Assembly (NCBI GenBank): GCA_017562135.1
Contig: QEYB01000588.1
Coordinates: 62,001 to 126,000 of the forward strand
DNA length: 64,000 bases
Direction: 5' to 3'
Source of the DNA: Dipylidium caninum
Taxonomy: Eukaryota > Platyhelminthes > Cestoda > Cyclophyllidea > Dipylidiidae
A program made the translations under genes and the position numbers. Position 1 is the stretch's first letter; each line of letters starts with the position of its first letter. The notes below the pieces were generated by a model that had not been told where the DNA came from, ran no database searches, and saw only the letters and a list, made by a program, of their open reading frames with translations. This document shows, piece by piece, positions 1-11,900 of the stretch.

Positions 1-256
1 TTATGGCACCCAGATGTTTATTTTGATCCAAAAGTTTCCGCATGCAGGCCATCAAACGCTTTCCGGAAGCACTTTTGAGGAGAAGAGGAAAGACAACTTG
101 AGTTTAAGTCAAGCAAACAGCACGCATATACAAACTTGACATGAGCCCACAAACTTACGAACGCAGTCGTGCAGGTATTCGCTAATAACCCGTAGATGAA
201 AGTAAAAATACCAAAAAATGGTCTCATCACCGATTTAAAATAAGAATAAAAAATAC

Positions 257-852
257 CTGTCAGGAGTGAATTTCCATGCGATAAGATCATCATAACTCTG
301 TTGAAGTCGCATTTTGCCAGCTTGGGCTGCTTCATAAGCTTTTTGATAGATGAAATCGATGGCGGGATTGAGAACGTATGTTTGGCGCACTCGTTCCCTG
401 CTATTCAGTTCTCCATCGTCACCGACAAAGCCATCATCGTTCACATCATATTCTATATCTAGATCAGATGATCTTCGCCGACGTTTACTAGGCTAAGCAC
501 GCAGCAGTAGATTACGAAAAATGTGGTTTGCAAGGTGATAAAATATAGTAGATTACCAGGACCATCGTAGTATGAGCTAGTCGGGCATCACTAACAATGA
601 AACGCCGAATTGCAGATTCTTCCATTTTGGATAGTTCTTGTTCTTGGATCCTTTGTTTCTCAACTAAACCATAGAACAAGAAAATGAATAATTATGATAC
701 ACCCAGGGCCAGTCATTCGACCTAGCTCTGTAAAGTATTGATGTATAATAAATTATGTAGATCCTCGCAACTTACTTAACTTCTCAATATCTTCTTCAGC
801 GTTCTCAATTTTCATTTCTAATCGCCTAATAGCAAGGGCTTGTTCTTCGGCC
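257..852 (-). CDS. WTAP: WTAP / Fl(2)d, m6A methyltransferase-complex subunit (partial)
   Basis: Regulatory subunit of the nuclear m6A RNA methyltransferase complex, also linked to splicing control. Exons (complement): 776-852, 516-663 (or 557-663) and 257-487. The first two encode a charged coiled-coil stretch (IENAEEDIEKL, then RIQEQELSKMEESAIRRFIV). The third has the family signature: VLNPAIDFIYQKAYEAAQAG, then LIAWKFTPD, which matches the vertebrate WTAP order DPAINLFF...LSAWKFTPD. An acidic/basic insert (KRRRRSSDLDIEYDV onward, about 37 residues) just before NPAIDF is not in the vertebrate protein as I remember it. The donor at 556 would break the frame at the next acceptor. A 28-base intron (488-515) keeps the frame open. 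The last exon ends with a clear donor at 256, so later exons lie beyond the left edge. I could not find the N-terminal exons in 853-3237. Family call is firm; the middle junction is not. Confidence 0.8.
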
Positions 853-3237
853 CTACAAGCAAAACATCAAAAAAGAAAATATCTTACAGAAGTTCCATCC
901 CAGCAAGGGGATTTTTTGACTGTGCCGACGTCTCGCTTGCAGCCATAGCCTGAGGAAACTGATGATTACACATGCGAATACTTATACTATGATAAATAAG
1001 CAATGCAAAAAGTTAGGATAAAACGTGGTCGTCCCTCCTTAAATCAAATTCCAAATTATTAAAAATATATAGCAATAAGAAATGTCTTACACTTGTCAAA
1101 ATACTTCGAAATGTCAAAAAGTCGGGAAAATGTTTACGAGAATGTGCACCAACGCCTGGGGCGAACCAATGAGACTTTTAGTTCTTGACAAACCTATAGA
1201 AAGGTCAAAGCCCAACAATAAGTTATATGGTAGCTATAGTATTATTACAAGATTAAAAAAATTAATAAAAGCTGGTGGTATAGTTGATTAGGCATAGAAA
1301 TTGTGTTGGATAATAAATGCAATGTTCATTATCACAGAGTTGAGATGTATGAAACATTATGGCATTGTTAAAAGACAAAAAAACTTATACAAGCAAGAAC
1401 ATTGTTGATTTCATATGGAAATTTAGTTAGGTAACTAACGTGTTTACTGGCTTCGCCCGTGTAGTTGGACTGCAAAGGTTTATGGAACACTACAGCATCA
1501 TTACAAAATAAGAAATTAAGAAAAACCTAGGACATTGTTGCTTTGAAATGGAAATGCGTTTTATATCTCTGCCCTTATGCATCAAACTTCCAGGCTCACG
1601 TAACATTAACTAAAAATTTCCATCAGGTGAAACGTGTGACAGGTGGCACATGCATACATTCTAACGTAAATTTTCCGGGATTCACAGGATGATGAAATCA
1701 TGTATTGCAATCTTACCATTCTAGACCAATTAATTTAGTTGGCTAAGTAAGCTGTTCGACCATTATAAAGAATAGACTATCTTTTCGAAATAAGTTAGGA
1801 TCGGGAAGGTGATTGTGGCTATTTCATACAACACGCAATGCCAATTACGTTAATAGACATAATTTAAGATGAAATCATTTTTTCTAAATTCGTCGGCGCG
1901 AAAAGCGACATGAAAAATTATTCCATTTGTCGCAATGTTCGAAACGATGTTAAACAGTAGTAGTAAACCCTAGCATTCTTATTTATCCTCGCGAAACTTT
2001 AGATTAAGTTCTTAAAAATTCTTGTGTCTCGTGTTATTCTTCACCCGTGTTCTTGTTTTTTGACACCCAATTATACTGATGGGTCTTCTCGACTAAACTC
2101 CTCGACCCTTGTACTTGTGTGGTAATGTAAATTTACTAAATGTAGCAACAAATGATTGGCTTTACAATAACTATTTTTCGATCCGCTATATTGGAAATTT
2201 GTAATGTATAAATTGTGGATCGGAGTGCAATATATTCGTTACCACAAGCCAAATGTGTACTTACCCCGCCACAGATTTCTGAGTAACATTACATCAACTC
2301 TTACTCATCCATGATGTGAAAATTCTAGCAAAATTGTGCTTAACATGTCATGAGTGTTTTGGTGCACTTCGTACTCTTGTGCAAGTTTGGATGCTCGAAA
2401 GTAAAAAAACGATTTGCGAATGATGGTTATCATTGATTGGTAAGACTGGGATATTTTGCAATACTCAGTATTATTCGTTACTATAAAAATTAGGACCCAT
2501 CACGTATTTGAGGTTACGTTACTGGTGACTAATATAACAAATTTCCGGATTGCATACAATGTCCCCCAGGCACAAGTGATCTAAAGGTTGGCAAATGCAA
2601 AATTCCGTATCAGAAAATTATTATAACACACTGGAAATGGCAGAACGCAAAGGGGAGCCTAATTACTTCCGCATGTATGGGCTCTGCACCCCCAATAATT
2701 TAATTCCCTCTAAAAGGGGGAAATAATAGTTGTTGCCAACTAGGGATCTTTCTCGCCGGGCAAAAACAAATATTAGTAACAGATAATTGTCACTGAGCAT
2801 GGATAATTGTTTGATTAGGCTTTAGAGTTTAGGTTCAATGAATGCCGTTCATAAGTCACAGAATCAATCACGAATTTATACGGTTTCCACCAATAAGAAA
2901 ATACATATTATAGTTGCGCTTGTTAAATGAACAATCACTTATTTCTGAATCGCATTCTTGTTTATTGGCGCAGCAGAGTCCAGTAAGCTTATCCTTATTG
3001 GCGGAATTTACGAGATTTCGACAAGAGCGCGGCTTTTGACAGGACGGGGTTTCTCTTCTTGTCGCTATTCGTGCTTGTTGATTCAACTTGCCAAACACTC
3101 ACGTAACCCTCCACCTGCCATTGACAACTACTTAATTATTTTTAATATCTGGCTCCCCTGTTAGAATCGAGTATATTTTCACGCATTCCTTTAAGGAGTC
3201 TTTTTTTTTTCGTAGAGCTATTTATATCTTTTGAATC
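853..3237. other. AT-rich stretch, no gene recognised
   Basis: No exon with a recognisable protein family was found on either strand. It should hold the 5' exons or promoter of WTAP (minus) and the promoter of the UBE2C-like gene (plus). The few ORFs of 60-76 codons look like chance. Around 1215-1560 there are three loosely similar AT-rich blocks (see findings). Confidence 0.4.
3201..3237 (+). promoter_or_regulatory. Candidate spliced-leader (or 5' UTR intron) acceptor before UBE2C
   Basis: A run of ten T followed by cgtag gives a strong 3' splice-site shape with its AG at 3214-3215, 22 bases ahead of the ATG at 3238. In a flatworm this may be a trans-splice acceptor, or the end of an ordinary 5' UTR intron. 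The sequence alone cannot tell which. Confidence 0.4.
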
Positions 3238-4251
3238 ATGAGCACAGACAACGTAACTAGGAGGTAAGTAAGTACTTTTTAATACAAATGCCACAGATTG
3301 CAGATCGAGTTAATGGAATTGATGGTAATCATATGAAAATTGATGACTTGTTAGACCTCGGAAGAATCAGGAGTTTCGGGTTTTCCTGTTAATGATAATA
3401 TAATGAGCTGGCTGGCTACTATTCATGGACCGGAGAAGACAGTGAGTTTCTTTTTATGATTACTTTGTTACGCTGCAAATTGTGCCTAGCATATGCGTGT
3501 TTTTATTTAGGTTTATGAGGGCCAGACATATAAACTTTCGCTTGAATTTGGAAGTTCATATCCTTACAAACCTCCTGTCGTTCGCTTTTTGTCTCCCTGC
3601 TTTCATCGAATGTTGACAGCTATGGGAACATTTGTCTAGACATTCTGCGAGAAGAATGGTCCGCCCTCTACACTGTAAAGAGCATTCTCTTGTCCATTCG
3701 TAGCCTCCTCAGTGGTAGGTTCTTAAATTTATTAAACTTTACATATATGATGAAATGACTATCATCTTATAAAGTGGGACTGCTTGAGCGCATGCTAAGA
3801 TATGCTCTCTTTGATTTCGTTTTACTGAGAATCTCATGAAATCTATGCGTTGTCTGACCAACCCTGGATGATATTGAGCTGGAGGTCAAATACCTTAATT
3901 TTTTTAATATTTCACTAATATCGCAAGTAAATTGTCTCAATGTTACCCAATATATCTTTACAATTGGTTGTTCCTTCATTTTTTGCTCCAGTATGGGTAG
4001 TCGCGTTGAGATGCACATTGTAATGAGACGTTTCTATTGGTTTGATTTACATCACAGCTAGTTTAGTACTCGTGCTGCTATTTACAGTGGGGCTACGTTC
4101 CCTCCATCTGGACATTTAACCTACATTGTTTTGTTTCACAGAGCCTAATAACAGAAGTCCAATGAACAACCAGGCCGCAATACTCTGGTCAGATCCAGCG
4201 CAATTCCGCAAGGCCCTGGTAGAATACCAGTCATCACATATGGAAAAGTAA
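3238..4251 (+). CDS. UBE2C: Ubiquitin-conjugating enzyme E2 C-like (UbcH10), frameshifted
   Basis: E2 enzyme of the anaphase-promoting-complex type, passing ubiquitin to APC/C substrates in mitosis. Exons: 3238-3263, 3297-3324, 3355-3441, 3511-3714, 4142-4251. The first two introns are only 33 and 30 bases. The product reads [18 protein letters not shown], then [22 protein letters not shown], then [20 protein letters not shown], the catalytic block [15 protein letters not shown], and [17 protein letters not shown]; each block lines up with human UBE2C in order. Apart from the missing base it would be about 151 residues. In exon 4 the HPN motif upstream of the catalytic Cys reads CAT-CG-AAT instead of CAT-CCN-AAT: one base is lost near 3607, which puts a stop 11 codons later. 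Both flanks are otherwise intact, so an assembly or sequencing error is more likely than a dead gene. Confidence 0.9.
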
Positions 4252-5952
4252 CTCATGCGCACAAATTTTATCACCTATCGGCTACTCTTCGTACTATCCG
4301 TGATATTTTTCCTTTGTGAAATCAGTCCGCGGTGCCACCTTTATAAGCCTCCCTGCCCCGTCTATTTACCGTATTTTGCACACCTCACCCTAGCGGTTGC
4401 GTGGTTGAAGTTTGAAGCTATATTGGCTCTTTTGACCTGAAACGTATGGATAACTCTCATCTTGTCGTCTTATGAATCATCGCAACTTTATGGTCCATTT
4501 CGGGCTGTTGGTTCCCCGATCACAACTAATTCACATCCCTGTGGCGGGACTGATTCGTTTACCCTGTAGCTCATCATCGTCATGAATTGATGACAGTTTC
4601 GCTTACTGGTGGTCAGGGCAGTTAAGGGTCTTCAGATATATGTGTTCGATTTAATTCCTCTCATGAACCTTAACGCCTGTCAAAACATCGTTATACTTTC
4701 CTGATTTAGTTCATTCAAATGGAGATGTGGTTACAATTACAAGTGTAGTTAGGACTAGTAGCGTTTCGCATTAGTACTTGATTCCGAATACTCCATTGAT
4801 GAGGGTTAACGGTTGAGAGGTTGTCCCCAGAGGGTGGTACGTATGTAACTAATTTGGCCGTTACGACGCTTTCCTACATTGACTGACGGATAAATGGATT
4901 AGGTCGACGAGGGGCTCTGATTGAGATACTGAGCCATACAGAAGTAATGAGAAGTTTGAGCCTTGTGTGCGTTCACGCGAGATTCTACTGCACATGTTGT
5001 GCCGCAGACGCTAGTGTCTGCCTCCACGATAAGCCGAGACAAATAAATGTAGGTCGGGGACTCATCTATAGGGTGTATGAGGGTTATTGCAAGGGCAGGG
5101 TGGTTGTGGAAAGACAATGTTTATTGCTACATTTGTCCATGTAGTAGAGGTGTCCATTATGCTTCGGATTTCAGTAGAACGAAGATAGGCAGCCGGGTGG
5201 CAGGAATTACGTTGGTAGTGGCTGGTGGATGGTGTGAGTGTAGGCGAAATTGTGAAGACAAACAACATCGAAGGAGTATGGAGTGCCAAGACAATTGTCG
5301 GGCCTCATTTTTTCTAAAACATCGGTGGAGTGCATACTTAGTCCACTGGTACTCAAATTATCGGAATCAATGCTGGCCACACAGCATTATGATAATTGTC
5401 ATGCTACTAAATCATAAAAAGTAGCAAAACTTAAATCGTTGATTTCGGACCGAAAATGCCAAATGCCATCTCGATCAGAACCTGTTACTGTAGAAAACTG
5501 TCGCAAACAAATAGGCATTAAAGAAACTTCTTAGGCCAAAAAATGGCAAATCTTTCATTGGTGCCTTCCTCAAATACCGCGAAAGTTAGCTGTAACCATA
5601 AGATCGACGAATGAGCAAAGGAAGCACAAAATTAGGTTCTCCTGTAGGCGTCACCACGTCGGCATAGAAATGACGTGGCCTTTGAAGGCGAAATGATGTC
5701 TCAACCCACCCGTCAAAACACTTATGGAAGGCGACATTGGCGGATTCCTTCGTGATTAGCATAGAAATTTGATCATCAAGTTGGGTATTTCAATGCCATG
5801 CAGCCAAACTATCAACAAGTGGATATTTTTACAGAATAATAAAATTGTCCTCTGCATACTTCCACAGGGAGGCTGGAGGAAGCAACGCCCGCGGGATTTC
5901 GTTGTTGATGGATTAGCGAAAGGGTTCAATGCAAATCAGCACAAATACATAC
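4252..5952. other. Region between UBE2C and AP180 3' ends
   Basis: No protein family recognised. The two neighbouring genes converge here, so both 3' UTRs should lie inside. A short terminal AP180 exon may also be here. If the donor at 5952 is not used, the AP180 frame reads nine more codons to a TGA at about 5924. ORFs near 4899-5424 on both strands show no family motif. Confidence 0.35.
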
Positions 5953-8900
5953 CCGCGTTGAAGCACTGCCCCAATTGGACGGGTTCCCGCCGAGACTCGA
6001 CGCAAGACTCGCCAAAGTGGTGTCCAGCTGGTCCAGTGGATTCTCCTTCTTCTTATGGGCTTCCTTGTCCACCACCGCCGGCCTAATAACCACGTCCGTC
6101 GGCGCCGGTTTCAGACCTGGGGGCGGCGGTGGGGTGGAGAAAGGAAGATTCGATGTGGTGAAGGGGGCATGTGAGACACTTCAGGGCCTCCCACTACCTT
6201 CTCTCCATTAATATCGTGTCACGAGGATACTACTTTTGAAATTGAAAAGTAGAGTGGCGCTGTTGCTGCCCTCAGGCCTTTCTCTTTTCTCCGCTGCTTA
6301 CCTCGATGGTTTCTATTAGGAAACCGGTAAGTATACCATTGTCTCGAAACCCATTTTGCAGACGACAAATCATGGAATTTGCCTATAGGAACACCATCGT
6401 CATCTCGCGGTTGGCAACAAAAAGTTTCCTGCGCCAACTCGATTGGGGGCCGGGTGAGTGTACTGCTTTCCTTGCCGTCCAAATGGTTTTGTGGGAGCGC
6501 CAAGTATGCTAGTCCACTTGAAGACCACTTTTAACCCTCAAATCAAAATACCTTCTAGACAAGCTTAAAGGCCTAAACTGTGGCTCGTTCACCTCGGCGT
6601 AGACTCGGGCAAACAAGGGGTGGCTTCGACCTGCGTCCATGCCGCGTAGACCTTTGTCTACCAAGTCAACTTTAGGAAGATGGCAAAACACACGCCTGTT
6701 CCCGAGAGTTGGCAGGATCCCCACTCATTCTAGCGACAAATCAACGTCGCAAGAGGGAGCAGAGGACGCTTTTCCCTGCATGTCATGCATCCTGACACCT
6801 CAAGACGGCTTAGGTCGGCTGGGAGACTGGCGAATCGGCGAAAGGGTGGCCAACGGTGGGGGGTGGGAGGGAATCAGAAGAACCCCAAAACCGGCGCCCT
6901 AAGAGGGAAGAATTGGGTGGACGTCACAGCGGGCGACTGCCTTCCCTCACGAGGCTGAATTGTGGAAAAATGGTGGATGAGAATGATGGCGGATGGCCGA
7001 CGACCAGCTAAATCGGCCGCTTCTAACTCCACTTATGTCAGCAGGAGGCCAGAAAGTGTACGACGGTTGTCTGGGCGTTCGGCTCGTCGAAGGCTATGCA
7101 TCGTACCGGGTGGAAGACCGACATTTTCGGGCTTCTGGGCAGGAGTGGACGCGGGCGTTGGCGCGGGCGCAGGTGCGGCGAAATCTGCCTCGCTGCCCAA
7201 GAGAGGATCCAGACACAGGAGGTCCTCCAACGCTAAAGGCAACGAAAAGCCAGGCGTGTTAGCTCAAGGCGGAGGGCAGAAATCGCGTCTCAGTGTGGAC
7301 AAACACAAAATTGCCTCATCGTCTTTCTGATTTGAACAAAAGTGTCAGCCTACGTCCTTCAAAGGTTTAAATGGAGGCGGATGAGGGGGGTTAAAACGAC
7401 GGCCTCAAGTGCTTGTGAAATTTCCTCCCCATTGACAAAATGAAAGTCTTTGGGCAATAGAGCATCTGGACAGAATATTTTCTCATACCATTCTTCGAGC
7501 GGTTCGAAGGCTTCTGGCTTCATCTTCGCAAAGAACTGTGCCTTTTCGCGGAAAAAAAAACTGAGGAGAAGAGGGGGAGGAGATAATTTTAGTTTTAAAG
7601 CTACGTCAAAGCCCTAAACTGTCCCAGACACATTTCCACAAATTGAGTTTTGCTGATGTGAAAGCCTGAGCCCTACTAAGTGGTGGAAAAAGGTTGGGAG
7701 GGGGGGGAGGAGGGGGGGGAGGGGGGGAGAAAGTGCGGCATCAGACTGAGAATCGTTGTGTTGGGGGAGGAACTCGCCCCCCCCGCGCGGAGGAGGAATT
7801 CGGCCATTCGGCGTCGGCCCGGAAGCTCCCCCCCCCGCGGGTTGGGAGCCTCCAGTGCCCCGCTCACCCCGGACATCCAAATCACCGCATTTGATCGCCC
7901 CGCCGCCAAAAGTGCCCGAGACTAAGCCATGGCGGCTGAGGCCACTGGAGACACGTTGGCCACAAACAGCCAATAGGCCAAAAAGAGGGAGAGAGAGAGA
8001 GAGAGAGAAAAAAAAAGGTTATCTTTCCCATCCGCATGGCAATCATATAACTAGGTGGAAATTATAAAACGGGCATTCCTTTTTAAGCCAATGCTCGCAT
8101 TCATTGAAACGTGCGCTCGAAATTTGTATTTGTAAACGCCAAAATTGTTCTTCTTCCTACCCATTTTGTGCACTTTCTTTAAAATCCTCTTTGTATCGCA
8201 AACATGGAGAGAAGACGCGATTTACATGTACTTTTCTAGCACCAGTTCAGAGCGAATCACAGCCTCGGGGAAGAGGCATTCGGCGATGGATCCGCCGATC
8301 CAAAAAAAAACGCCCGAATTTTGGCCCCAAACATTCCATTCCACCATCGTCAAGGAGCCTCGAAGAAGGCCGCCGGGCCATGTTGACAAGGAGGAGGAAT
8401 TAAGGACGACGACTGTGGAATTTGGCCCTCGAAAAACTATTCCTGACGTGAATGTGGTCTGAACTAAGTGGGAACTGGCCATCCATCCCCACGGCTACGG
8501 CTGTGTCAAAACGAAATCTGCGTACAGTAAACGGTAAAGAAAAGAAAAGAGGAGGTGGACTCGTGTGTGCCCGCAAGTGCAGAGACACGAGCGACCGTTT
8601 CGAGAGGAGGTGAGCATCTACGATGCTTCCTTCGCCCAACACGACTGTCGCCGGTTTTACGCCGATTCACCACTTCTGATGACACCCGTCGTTCATGCAT
8701 TACACCTTCCTTCCTTCATTCCTTCCTTTCCACCACCATCGCCAGCGGGCGAAACCACAACAGCAGCGCTTTTTGCATTCTACTTTCAGTTCAACGTCCC
8801 TTTATGGTTTCCAAAGTAATAATTTTTGTTCTCTTCGACTCAGCACTGCTGTGCTGGGAAAGGAGGGTGGCACTGGCGGCTCCAACATTAAACGACGAGG

Positions 8901-11900
8901 CGGAACACAGAAATGCTTGGTTGGGGGGCAAACCGGAGGTGTCAAGCCCCGACAGGGTCGCGCGCGGGCCAACTTGCCCACAGGCGAGGTGGGTTTCCCT
9001 GGGTGGGTGAGGGGGGCGGGCGGAGGAGGAAGTCGGACGACCCGTGAGGGGCGAGACGCGACTCATCTCCACACAACGACGACCACGACGCCGACGACGC
9101 GGCGAGAGGAGAGTCGCGGGAGCAGCCCCAACCACTCAAACCGGTCGGAAAGTGGAACCAAAGCGGTACCCCGCAGTACCGCCCACCAGAGAACGCTCAT
9201 GGACTGGCGCCTTGGAGGGCCAAAAGGGGGAAAGCGGCAGAACCTCGACCGACTTACAGGCGTGTAATCAAAATCCGACTGGGATTCCCCCCAAAGTCGA
9301 AGCCCTAACGCGAGTCTTTGTCAAGGAATGTCTACTCGACTTCCGCACTGCTCGCGCTGCCTCAGCCCATTTTGGGAGTCACAAGTCAAGTTCGCTGCGA
9401 GGTGCACTCCTCCCTCGTGCACAACTGCTGCGCGAGAGGGATGAGGCAAGCAAGCGAGAGGAAAGACGCAGCCTTATCACTCAGCTGCGATCTGTTAGTG
9501 GCAAGGCAAAGGGAGGAAAGAGGGGAACCTGTGTGCGACTTGGTCTGCGTAGCGGGCGCGTTGGTGAGCGGAGGCGCGGCGACCACGGGTTGAACCGCAG
9601 GACCCGTCGCGTTGGCGGCCGCCAAGTCGTCGAAGCCGAGCAGGTCGTCGATGGGCACCTCGGCTGAGCCTGGCGGAAGATGAGGTGTGCACGTTAGGGA
9701 GGGGGGAAAGGCAGCCTCGAGGGTGTCGCCCTGGCCGGAGGAGCAGTCAGTTTGTAATTAGCGCAAGCCCTTCGCGTCTTACGACCGCCCTCTGTGGGAG
9801 GAGCATCGACTTACGCGATTGTCTTGCCCAAATCACATCACCGAAAAAAGTTGCCGTATTCGCTTTGTCGCCTACGGAAAAAGTGAATTCAGCGGGGCGG
9901 GGGATTCGGCCAGTTGTCCAGACGAGAGGGGGACTTCGCAGCCACGACGATGACCGGCCGAGTCTTTTCCTTTCTTGCAACAGGCATCCCTTGGGACGCC
10001 TGAGTTATCGACCGCCGTCATGGACGCATGAAAATGCGTCCGACGGTCAGGAAGAAGGGAAGAGGCTCTGTCCACCACCCCGCCAAACATCCGTTCTAAG
10101 GAGGGCGACCAAAGCCGAAGGGGCACTCGGTGCATACGACCCAATCGAGGCGAGAAGAAGAGTTTCCTCCACTCGTCTCCTCACCGCCCAGAAAAGAGAC
10201 TACGCGTGGGGTCGGCAGACCGGCCGCAGGCGGGCAAGTAGGTGAAAGGACCGTGTCGAGGGCAAAAGGCTGCGCCGGGGCGAGGGACAACTTCGGTTGG
10301 CAATTGGGCTACGGTCTGTCTCCTCAAGGCAGCGATTTCCCGACGTGGAGGCGCAGGATTTCATGCTTCTCCACGCACCATCGTCCGGCCAGGCATAGGG
10401 GAAAGGATATCGTCCCCAGTAAAGTAAAGAACCATAGGTTGGCCAAACCGGCGGCTGCAGGCGTCCAGGGAACGCGAGGGGGAAAAGGAGGAGGCGGAGG
10501 GGGAGGCGACGCGAGCGCTCGGGGCTTGTTGGTGGGCAGAGCAGACGGGGAAATTCGGTCAAGGGGGGGAGAGGGCCACCTCGTACTCACTCACCCGATG
10601 CAGTTTGAGCCTCCGGTTGGCCGACGTTGTCAGCAGTCTCTGCAAGAAAAGACATCAAACGATTGGCTGACGACGAAGAGGCAGCGGTGGACGCACGAAA
10701 AGAACGGCTGCGGTCGACTCGAATGCCATCGCAGGCCACACAGAGGCACAACAGTTTACTCGACAAAGCATGCTTTTGGGTAGGCGGAAGAGGCGGGCGT
10801 CGGAGGAGCGGGGCCGGCGACTGACTTACCCTCGGCGTCCGAAACACGGTCGTCCTTGGTGGACAGAGCGTCTAAGGGCGGAAGGCAGAGGGTCACATCG
10901 GCGTGCTTCCAACCGAGGAGGGGGAAGCGTTCGGCCAAGGCGCACTCACGTCGAGCGCATGTTGGGCAAATGAAAGACAGGGCATAAAGCCACGGAGGCC
11001 CCGGCGAAGCCGTGACTTACGGGGGTGGTGATGAAAGGCGTAGAAGGTGACAATGTCGTGATTGGCACCAAATTAAACCGACTTCGCGACTTCCGGTTCG
11101 GCCAAATGGCAACGGCAGGCACATTTGCCCACTTCTACACACTAACGCCCATTTAAGTGGGGAAAAAAGTGTGCGCCCATGAGGCGCCCGACGCCTAAGA
11201 TGAAGAACGTCGGTGGACTGTGGAGGGGGAAGTCGAAACGCAGAGGAGAAGGTCTGCGCGGCAAATGTTTGACTGGAAACGATCAAACGGGCGTTTCTGG
11301 TTAGTTTGTGTTCAGCTGCCGCGGGGAGAGAAAGATTCATTGTAACCTGCACTCGACGTTTTTATTTATACACTCAAAACTTATTCTTCCCACTTATTTC
11401 GAAAGTTTCCTCGTGTTTCTATCCAATCTTTTGTTTTATTTTACATTAAAACCGGCAGAAAGTAAACGCGGTTTTCGTCGGCTTCTCCTGTCCGACGTCA
11501 AATTGACTCGTGGCGCAGGTCGAAAAGCCTCGAGAAGCACTCACGAGGCACTCGACGATGGATTCACTGACGATGAAAAGAAGTAGAAAAAAGCGCTCGA
11601 TGTTGGTTCTGGCTCGAGGGAGACCACCGACCGCCGTTGGCAACGAGGATGAGGGGGAGGATGGACTGGGGACGACGACGATGGCGACGGCGACGGCGAC
11701 GACTGTAGAATCCGCTCCTCCCACCGAACTCTCCTGCCGCACTGCACGATGGCGACCGACTGTTTTCACGGCAAATCATCCCTTCTGCGGGGAAGTGGGT
11801 TTCGCGTGTGACAGTCGAAAAGCGTCGAGCAAATGGGGCGACAGAAAGACGACCCCAAATTTCCTCATCTAAACAAACTATGCCCTGAAGTTGAGGCGGC

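Noticed and set aside
8695..10783. Several plus-strand ORFs of 150-217 codons
   Set aside because: They overlap one another in different frames inside AP180 introns, are rich in Arg, Gly and Pro from GC content, and show no domain. Real AP180 exons lie on the other strand among them.
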